DNA of 64,000 nucleotides from positions 124,001 through 188,000 of the forward strand of contig JAEYMU010000053.1 of NCBI GenBank assembly GCA_023407175.1, written 5' to 3'. The stretch's first letter is position 1. The number at the start of each line of letters is the position of its first letter. Origin of the DNA: Bacillota bacterium. Lineage in GTDB: Bacteria; Bacillota_A; Clostridia; Lachnospirales; Lachnospiraceae. Positions 47,501 through 54,800 of the stretch are shown here, one piece after another. Made by a program: the position numbers and the translations under genes. Below the pieces are notes generated by a model. It was not told where the DNA came from and ran no database searches. It saw only the letters and a list, made by a program, of their open reading frames with translations.

Positions 47501-48796
47501 GCTTTCCTTATTCCATGGTGTTAGCTTCTCTACTACTTTTACTTTCGAATAATCAAAGTTCTTATTCGGATTATGAAAGTGAATACTTGCAGGTATCTTA
47601 CCATATTTCATAGAGAGCAAAACCTTAATAAGACTCGCCATTCCTGACGCAGCCTCTAAATGCCCTATGTTTGTTTTAACAGAGCCGATAAGTAACGGTG
47701 TTTTCTTTTCACTAAATACTTTGCTCAGAGCTTGCCCTTCAATAGTATCACCCAATACCGTACCTGTTCCATGAGTTTCTACATAGTCAATGTCATCTGA
47801 GGTAAGTCCGGAAGCCTCCAAAGCATTCTTTATTACCTGGTACTCAGAAATCCCATTTGGAGCAAAAAAGCCATTCGATCTGCCGTCTTGTTGGATACTA
47901 ATACTCTTCACAATTGCCTCCACATGATTATGATCGGCTTTTGCTTCCTCGAATCGTTTCAGAATAATAACACCGCAGCCCTCACCCCGTCCATATCCAT
48001 CCGCAGATTGGTCAAAGGCTTTACATCTTCCGTCCTGTGCCAAGGCATTAATCTGCGATAATCCGATAAAACCATTTGGTGTAAGAAGTAAATTAACACC
48101 GCCAACAATGGCCATATCACACTGTTTAGTCCTTAAGCTCTGCACTGCTGCTTCTAAAGCAGCCAGAGCTGAGGAACAACCTGTATTATATACAATGGTA
48201 GGACCTTTAAAATCATAATAATAAGCAACTCTCCCGGCAGATGCATGGACACTATTCCCCATAAGTGAATATGGTGTTATTTTATCAGGTGAATCCGATA
48301 GAATCTCCGCCATAGCATATTCACTGGAATCCATTCCAATAAATACACCCGTTTTACTTCCTTTGATTTTTGATATGTATAGTCCTGAGTTTTGAAGTGC
48401 TTCCCAGATTACTTCAAACAGCAGTCTATGCTGCGGATCTAGTGAGGCCGCCTCTGTCTCATTCATCTCAAAATGAGCATAATCAAATTCTTTTATATTG
48501 TACTTTAAGAAGGAAGCTTGCTTTGTATAAGTCTTTCCTTTGACACCTTTTTCACTATTGAAGTATTCCTCAAATGGAAATCGCTCCTTAGGAATCTCTG
48601 TCACCGCATCATAGCCTTCCACAAGTAATTCCCAAAACTTTTCTGCGTTATTTGCTCCGCCAGGAAAACGACAACTATATCCAATGATGGCAATCTCTTC
48701 TTTTTGTGACAATTCTTCTATTTTTTGATTGAGAAGATTTATTTTATTAATGGCCTTTTTCATTGCCTCTTTATACTTTTCTTTCTCTTCCGGCAT
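38588..48796 (-). CDS. Hybrid PKS-NRPS: KS-AT(degenerate)-ACP-C-A-T-C-A-T-E
   Basis: The 3402-residue protein starts with a charged coiled coil (docking, 1-35). KS has C207, H342 and H379 ('NTGCSSAL', 'ETHGTGT', 'NIGHLEA'). A shortened AT region (about 550-765) has 'FIGSGGGNYAAS' where GHSxGE is expected, so the nucleophile is missing. ACP follows with S827. C1 has H1054/H1055/D1059; A1 pocket is D-A-W-L-T-G-A-V-L-K (8/10 to Leu code DAWLYGAVMK, 7/10 to Tyr code DALVTGAVVK); T1 S1890. C2 has 'MHHIIGDG'; A2 pocket D-A-W-T-I-A-A-V-C-K is the known Phe code; T2 S2906 in 'LGGDSIKA', the form seen before epimerases. The E domain (about 2950-3390) has 'HHLAIDG', 'ESHGRYEL', 'RTIGWFTSCYP' and 'FNYFGQ', so the Phe becomes D. 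The ATG at 48796 has GAGGTG six bases upstream; an in-frame GTG lies at 48805. Confidence 0.95.
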   Translation of the reverse strand: MPEEKEKYKEAMKKAINKINLLNQKIEELSQKEEIAIIGYSCRFPGGANNAEKFWELLVEGYDAVTEIPKERFPFEEYFNSEKGVKGKTYTKQASFLKYNIKEFDYAHFEMNETEAASLDPQHRLLFEVIWEALQNSGLYISKIKGSKTGVFIGMDSSEYAMAEILSDSPDKITPYSLMGNSVHASAGRVAYYYDFKGPTIVYNTGCSSALAALEAAVQSLRTKQCDMAIVGGVNLLLTPNGFIGLSQINALAQDGRCKAFDQSADGYGRGEGCGVIILKRFEEAKADHNHVEAIVKSISIQQDGRSNGFFAPNGISEYQVIKNALEASGLTSDDIDYVETHGTGTVLGDTIEGQALSKVFSEKKTPLLIGSVKTNIGHLEAASGMASLIKVLLSMKYGKIPASIHFHNPNKNFDYSKVKVVEKLTPWNKESGRRSAGISSFGISGALIHVVLQEAPKERKIIQPQEQNDKVLTLSATTDRMLQESIKELRNYLYESKNSIEDIIYTSNLTRSTLPYRFALSISDRRDLEVLLDNMIESEDLSKKYCGFVKKPRKNVICILPGFCALNQKKILSLVKSYSVFAKIYHRCERRFQELLGISVTEQISLGEQSLPCLFTIQSAMAELWKSIGIIPLQFIGSGGGNYAASYLSGREAFDVITARAAADDMAKALPKTDITNLSEAEAILILGYDEATEKLQNKWVNNATYITLFGHETNHSDDFACGIQKLYCNGFDIQWDAFYNFVQQPLITLPNYPFQKKKCWREVICFRGLGGGKTEDEKVSIAAEQTQKSISNVLDTIKGMVSEISGIVLEDIEPDQELFSYGFDSFSFIALSNLIKKSFGVAIPIEDFFTESNTLGKITTRIEQEVKPIEIVSEPEDLCLCSTAEVPTGDLILDELYQQRELLHQILAAMKKGQAEDIFNAMDEDKFYPMSTIQERLYSQLKMVDEDPFDLVGTYYVNSDLNIARLEQYVKEIVSRHKILTVSMFLKEGEFVQQKNTSKEIKVRTLYQNSDMSLDAFISDSLCTFRLDEPPLVEVLLIHTTDNRKLLVFHFHHTVADGYSMNLFAKELMQLYSGDELPKLDKQYFDFAKWEKNYCNTKEYVKEEKFWLEHMNNAACVLPLPYDYPKTQHTDYRGDAVVRTFSADTISKLRKICSKYHITLFMAFYSVVNILLHKMTGENNLAMAVPVSCRDKGGFNNNIGMFTNTLAFHVGIDSAQSYEELLQHVKEFCLKAYANVNYPFHELAHKLGLTMQNSLNVVYVYENINSRVCHFGPLELEQYPFTPKKEEFELTFEMFEHDNIVDAYLRYQTALFQRETVELIGERLERIIDEICNNPAIRISDIDMLTDRERELILDRFNATALTYPHDKTFVDLFEEQVVKTPEHIAIKYDNRNITYEELNKKANCLAHKLRDYGVMANDIVAILSIRSVQMIAAMIGIMKAGGAYVPIDPSYPEDRIQFMLKDCNPKAVVLYQTEVKTSAYVINMEDEEIWNKSLENPLHISTPEDMAYCIYTSGTTGKPKGVMLCHRGITSMNAYLRKLYQINEEDKVLQFANYVFDASVWEITMSLLNGACLVLISSDVIADIYKFNKYVKDMGITITLLPPQYYLQTDISGLKVLTTGGSASNADIVRKARNNHRYINAYGPTENTVLATHWEYTKEIPGTVPIGKPINNTQIYIMNGDKLCGIGIPGELCIAGPGLAKGYLNQEQLTKEKFTKNPFGEGQLYHTGDFVRWIQDGNIIYLGRIDEQVKIRGFRIELGEIESTIRNISGVKECTVLAKEDSFGDHILAAYIVSDQLLDIPQIRDRLGQILPPYMIPAYFLQIDHLPVNQSGKIDKKALPDIAITGSRDYVAPCNELERTLCQFYEKILNVDKVGIRDSFFELGGHSLRATRLVNLIAEQTGYQIVQKDIFANPTVEKLAEKLIQIKDQNYEHIPKAEEKEFYPMSSPQKRIFIICEMDKEGILYNMPQCLKLSGDVKPDRIEYALREMIKRHEILRTEFVMADGEPVQKIRQTEIIDFEYVENVVDTEETLMDQFIRPFDLSCAPLLRLKLVKREDSYNMLLDMHHIIGDGMSMINFIGEFSALYNGVTLMSPMLQYKDYSEWVQARKLAEQRDYWLQEFADEIPVLDIPLDYIRPKVQSYHGAVAEIELEGVLGVKIRKMAKVTGTTEYMLLLSSLMTLLSKYSRQEDIVIGCPISGRIHKDTEKMLGIFANTLALRGKPCKEKRFFDFLNEVKKTCLNAYENQEYPFEELVDALDVRRDIARNPLFDVMLVLQNNEVIQMPLQDVEISVVGTKVTIARFDLVFNVWEDSSSFHIGLEYCADLFKEETIRRILQHYVTILEQITEDADLTIADIAIFTEHEQKIILDEFNRTESPYKKELTIIDLFEEQVQAVPDKAALIFDDRQMTYTELNQQANQLAHVLRETGVGPEDCVAILAERSFEMLIGIYGIIKAGGVYVPIDLEYPKERIQYILEDCKAKAVVLYRAEIDTKVPIIDLEDRNNWANRIENPDHMSKASDLAYIIYTSGTTGNPKGVMIEHRGVVNLKYYFEKEFGINCEDRILQFANYVFDASVWEMAMALLNGATLVLIPKSMSQNSYELEKYCLHHQVTVATLPPNYYLLTENFKPRILITAGSAANRMIVEKAKNSLYINAYGPTENTVCATHWAYDGIGNIPEYIPIGKPITNVRVYILDQEKLCGIGVPGELCIAGDGVARGYLNLPELTKERFIDDPFGDGKLYRTGDLAYWASDGSIIYLGRIDEQVKIRGYRVELGEIESTLRKIAFVQDCAVLVRKDAGGEDALHAYFVSETAKDADDIKEILGRSLPEYMLPTYIKQIASIPVTKSGKLDKKALPDIEMKNNVEYVKPGNELEMMICNVFEEVLGVDKVGLKDNFFSLGGDSIKAIRIVTRMRENGYQITTKDIMSNYIVENILPYVIRSMGNQYEQGEVTGTVIKTPMIRDFFQWNLRVPSHFNQSIMLRYDEDCEQELHLAFKYLVEYHDMLRVVCSEEQLNIRPYDGKNMLDFQTFYYDELGITHPSITETCTILQSHIDLRHGPIIRCGYFILASGYYLMVCIHHLAIDGISWQILLNDLDLCLKQLKSGKDLKLPAKTASFQDWALYIKAYKESRKCKAQKPYWEGVAAKINQGNIEAEKACIGRGYEEIDIGFTKEETKCLLSEVNQAYNTETTEILMSALSMAVYQWTRQTSVSVYLESHGRYELDKHMDVDRTIGWFTSCYPVVFDYNPEESGLIIQTKEKLREVPDHGMSFGILKDSLKENQLPSISFNYFGQIYAQKGFESDLMKYTGRNFAEENEFMTDIAYTGRIENSELHIICNFNLEKHSLARLKELSELLRCNLIKIMEHCGNVKAPVITKSDITVSHDIGTEEYDEIMNMFH

Positions 48797-48809
48797 AGTA
48801 TTCACCTCG

Positions 48810-51800
48810 CTACTTTAGCAGTTCTTCAAGCTCTATCAATAAATCATCTGCATCCTCGTCCTCATCCAATTGCTGCTCTTTGGCAATATTCAGAGGCTGT
48901 TCTTCTACAATAATCTTCTCCGAATTATCCTCAAGCTCCAGAACCTCATCTACCAGATGCTCTGCTAATAAGGTTATAGTCGGATAATTGTAGAAAGCTG
49001 CTACATTTATATTGATATGAAGCAATTGATTAATCTCTGTACGCATCGAGAATATCATAAGCGAATCGGCCCCAAGCTCTTTAAAAGAATTATCCGCATC
49101 AATTGCTGAAATATCATAATCCATGATTTTTGAACAAAGCTTCTTTATTTCATTAATAAGCAGTTCAACAATCTGAGGTTTATTCATTGAAGCCAATCTT
49201 TCTTTGAAACTTATATTGCTTTCGACTTCTCCCGCAGGTGTAGCTGCTACTGATACTAAATCGCTTAAAAGTTTCTTCACCACACTGCCACTTGCATTTT
49301 TAACAAATTTATCCCAGTTAATATCTGCAATAAGCATTAATTCATATGGATTAGCGAAGAAATCACAGATAATACGTTTGCCATCTGCTTTCATAATCGC
49401 CTCCATACCCATCATGTCCATATTAGCCAATGTCATTTTATCAGAAGCCATCCCGGCTCCTTCCCAAGGACCCCAGCATTGCACAAAACCATTCTTATTC
49501 TGCTGGTTCAAAAAGGTAGCAAAACTGTTCATAAAGCAATTTGCAGCAGCATAATTACTCTGTCCCACATTTCCCAAAATTGAAGTAATTGAGGACAGCA
49601 TAATAAAGAAATCCAGTTTGTTCCGATGTAATACCTGATATAAATTGATGCAGCCAGATACCTTAGGACTCATAACGTACTTATAATCCTCCCAAGCTAA
49701 ATCCTGAATCATTTTATCCTTCAACACTCCTGCAGCATTAACAACACCATTGATTTCCCCCATTTCAGCGTGAATCTTATCTACTGCCGTGCTTAAACTC
49801 TTCAGATTTCCAACATCAGCACAGAATACCCTTATACATAGACCATAGGAATTCCATCGGTCAATGATATCCATCACCTCATTACCGGGTTGATTACGGC
49901 ATAGGATCGCAATTTTTTTCGCACCTAAATCGATTAAGGCTTCGATATAGGTCATACCTAATAAGCCAGTTCCGCCTGCCACTAAATAAGTTCTATCCCC
50001 GCTGACTTTAATTGCATTTAATTTCCCCTGATTATGTTTATCATATATTGAATGCTTAATAAGCCTGCTTATGTAGAATTCTCCGGTTCTTAGGCATAAT
50101 TCGTTCGAAGCCCCGGATAGTATTACTTCAGCTACTCTCTTCCAGTCATCCGTACTCATAGACTCTTCTATATCGATTATACCGCGGAAGGAACCAGTGA
50201 ATTCCATTGCAAAGGACCTGGCAAAACCCCATACCATAGCCTGATTTAGATTAATCGCCTGATTCTTATAAGCAACTGCTTGTACGGTTATAAAGCCTAA
50301 AGAACATGTCTTCTCAGCGTGAAGCTGCGATATTGCTTTCGCTAAATCTACTACATTCTTTAATATATCTTCATTATTCTCAAAGGAAGTAATTGAAGAT
50401 GCACCGCAGCCATAAACAAAAAATATCCGCTTTTGCTGCGCTGTTTCCACAGATACAAATTCCTTCCAACCTTGCTCTGCAATGCTGCAAACGGTTACCT
50501 GTTTTATATCCATACCATTCGCCTGCCAGCATTTTACCAGCTCTGCATAGTCGCTCGCCTGATCGGTAATCAATACAGCCGAAGAATATTCCATCTTGTT
50601 TGTTGCCTCTGCTTCATATTTCACCCAATCACAATGATAATTGAGCTTATTTAAATCTTTCTTGACTCCGCTTAGCAGATTTTTTTCCGTAGTTATCTTA
50701 GTTATCATGTTATCAATCTGCATAATCAAGTCGCCGTATTCATTGAAAGCGTCTACATCCCCAATTATACTCTGATGCTCAAAAACAGCATTGGAACTGC
50801 ACCAGAGATTGTCAGAAGTCAAATAATTATATGAAATTCCTGATACAAAATACGGAATCATAGTTTCCCAGTTGTTCTCTTTATCTACTGCGACATAGCC
50901 TGCCTCTAGGATAATGCTTAACATGGTATGGAAAATAGAATCAATGACACCTGGGTAAACCACGTAGTCCTCTTTACAGGGAAGAGATTTTAATGGTTCA
51001 ATATAACAAATTCCGATATCCTTCTCACAAGAGGATCTTGTAACTCTGCGAAATCCGATGCCTAAATCGAACCCGGCATTTACCATAGCGCGATATACGA
51101 TATTCTCCTCTTTATCGTGCTTTTCTATCCGATTCCACTGTTCTGCCATGAACGGCTTTTTGTTTTGAATATAGTCATTATTAACACCAATCATACCTTG
51201 TGAATGAATTACCCACGACCCATTATCGTCCGTCAATGATTTACTGGTAATCATGTATTCACAATTCTCTGACCATGCATGGGATATCACTATCTGTACC
51301 AGGCGTTCCTCATTCTCCGCGATAATCAAAGGCGCACGTAATTCGATATCCCGAATGGTAATACTCTTGGGATCCCTGATTTCTTTCATGGCACGTATTA
51401 AAATAGAGACATAAGCGGCTGCAGGAGCAATCGCTGTCTTATAAATAATGTGCTCACTCATAAAGAAGGGTGATGTCGCAGTGTATTTCCTTTGGAAAAT
51501 AACACTGTCTTTCATAAAGATTGATTCAATTCTTTGACCAAGCAGAGAATTGGTGCCGGCATACCTTTCTTCAGTACATTCCTTCCTGTCATACATAATC
51601 TCTTTCCAGTAGCTCGCCCGCTCGAAGGGATAATTAGGAAGAAGATTTGTTCTGTTCCAGGTTTTGATGCCATCAAATTCAACTTTATTCCAATTGATAT
51701 TGAGACCGGCGACATAGAGCTTTGCCATTACATCCATGATTTGTTTCGTATCTTCTGTTGTTCTATTGACCGAACATGCAACGTCCTGGCTGTTTCCATA

Positions 51801-54800
51801 AATGAGCTTGCACAACGCTTCCAGGGAACTTGTGGGACCCACCTCCAGCATAAAGATATCCCGCTTATTCTCCACACTCTCCAAAGCATTATAGAAATCC
51901 ACCCGATTGGTAATATGGTCAGACCAATAGCGGGAATCTAATATTTCCTCTGGATAGACTTCACGTGAATATTGACAGGAAATATAACTTAGCTTTGACC
52001 TATGATATTCTATTCGTTCCGCAATTGCTTTAAAATCCTCTGCTGCGCTTTTCATTAAAGGAGAATGGAAGCCATGGGAAACTTTTAATTGCCGAACACG
52101 CAATCCCATATCTTCCGCTTTTTGGCAGGCTCTGTTAACCTGATCCTTTTCTCCCGAGATAACACATGCTTCAGGTGCATTATGTACTGCTATAACAACC
52201 TGATCAGAATATTCACTGATTAGGCTGCTAACATAGTTGAAATCTGCAAATATCGTAGCCATTGATCCGCTGCCCGGAGCCGAATCCATTAGTCTTCCTC
52301 TTGCAGAAACCAGCTCTACTGCTGCTTCGAGCGATAATATTCCAGCCTCAACTGCTGCTGCATACTCACCAATACTATGTCCGATCACTATATCAGGACG
52401 GATTCCATAGCTTTCCCATAATCGGCATAGAGAATATTCCACAGAAAATATCAAAGGCTGCGCAAAGACTGTTTTGTCAACGGTTTCATTATCCGCCTGA
52501 TCATCATAAATCAATGAAATCAGGGATCTTAAAATATACGGCCGGAATAATCTATCACATCTCAACATTGCTTCCTTAAAGGCTGCATTCGTATCAAATA
52601 ACTTACGGCACATATTTACATATTGTGAGCCCTGACCGGTAAACATAAACATAACTTTCCTATTCTGTTTTGCTGCAGATGAAAAAATATTACCCATATG
52701 TCGTTCCTGAATAAACGCATCGATTCCATCCAGAAGTTCGGTTTTGGAATTGCCTGTGACAGCGGCTCTGTAATTAAAATCTCCTCTTCCTCTGTTTGCA
52801 GTATATAGGATATTTAATAAAGTATCCTCACCTTGATTTTGAATAACCTCCCGGTATCCTTTGGCCAGCTTTTTAACACTTTCCTTCGATTTACCTGAAA
52901 TCTTTAAAATAATCCGGGAATTACCATCCGCGAGCATATCTTCCGTATATCGCACACTCGGATATTCCTCCATAATTAAATGAGCATTCGAACCACCAAA
53001 GCCAAAGCTGTTTATACCGGCTCTTCGAATTTTGCCATCACTAGTCCAATTTATATTTTTATCAACTACCTTAATATTTAAATCCTTCCATGCGATCTGA
53101 GGATTGGGACTGAAATAATGCAAATTTCCCGGTATTACATGATGTTTGAAGGACAATAATACTTTTATAATGGAAGCCATACCCGAAGCTGCTTCCAGAT
53201 GCCCAATATTTGATTTTACGGAACCGATGAGTAATGGGTTTTTTTTCGTTCTGCTTTTCCCATAAGCATCAATGATAGCATTTACTTCAATTGGATCACC
53301 AAGAGGTGTTCCGGTACCATGCGTCTCTATATAATCTACTTCATCTGCTTGAATACCTGCTTCCTTTAATGTATGTTCAATTAATTTTCTTTGCGATTCT
53401 CCGTTCGGTGCAGTCAACCCATTACTTCTTCCATCCTGATTCAAACCCGTGGAACGAATTATACCCAGGATATTATCATTATTCTTTATTGCTTCTGATA
53501 GACGCTTAAGAATAATTATTCCCGCGCCTTCTCCCCTTCCATATCCGTTCGCATTCGCATCAAAGGTTTTGCAGTGCCCATCATGAGAGGTGGCTTGTAA
53601 CTTTGAGAATGCAATACCTATGGTAGGAGTAAGCATCAGACTGGCCCCACCCACAACTGCAACATCTGCCTCATTATTTCTGATGGAAGAACAAGCCAGA
53701 TGAACTGCCGTTAAGGATGATGAACAAGCGGTATCCACAGTTAACGAAGGACCTTCAAAGCCAAAAATATACGAAAGCCTTCCACAAGCAGTGCTCTTGC
53801 AGACACCGGTTAGTGAATAGGAATCGATGATGGCAACATTTCCGGAACTTATAGAAGTCATGCCATACTCATCCGATGACAATCCTAAAAATACCCCTGT
53901 CCGTGAACCGCTATATTCGTTGATATCAAGGCCTGCATTTTCAAAAGCTTCCCAAGTCAGCTCTATCAGCATTCTATGATGCGGATCGAGTTCTGCTGCT
54001 TCTTTCGGTGATATATTGAAAAATTTTGAATCAAACTGATCAATCGGTACATTTAAAAACGCACCTTTTTTGCAGTACATTTTTCCTTCTTCTTTATCGT
54101 TTTCGGAATAATATTTTTCAGCCTTCCATCGCTCTTCCGGTATATCAGTAACAGCATCTATTCCATCAATCAATAGCTTCCAAAATTCCTCCGGAACATT
54201 TCCCCCTTTTGGGAACCGACAACTCATTCCGACAATTGCAATACTCTCTTGAGGGCTATTCTTCTTTGAATATTCGCCATTCGTGTTCTGTTGAAGATTG
54301 AGAACAGTTTGAATATATTCGGACAAGCTATTTATATTCGGATAACTAAAAACAGATGTGGTTTTTATCATTATATTAAAAAGCTCATTTATTTTTTTTA
54401 TAAATGTAGGGATATTTACAGAGACAATTCCATACTCTTGAAATGATCTATCAAAATTTGTTATATTGATATGAAATTCATCAGATATGATTTGCGCCAG
54501 ACTCAAGGCAATCGCTCTATCATCAAGCATATTCCGCTTCTTTGTACTCGAATTATCTATCTCTCTCATAATCTTTTCAAAGTCTCCATTATTGTATTTT
54601 ACCACAAGCTCCATGCGCTTAACCTTGCCGCTTCCACTCCTTGGTATTTCATCGATCGGAATAATGTTATTAATATAGATTCTAAATTCCTCGTATATTT
54701 TTTCACGAATAAGATTGCTGCATAAGGTAAATTCTTTTATAAACTCTTTATTTTCCAGATAATCATAGCACAGAATAAATGCACCAATGCATTCAATGCC

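Noticed and set aside
51534..51941. Plus-strand 135-codon frame
   Set aside because: It is antisense to the AT-DH region of the PKS and has no protein-like features.
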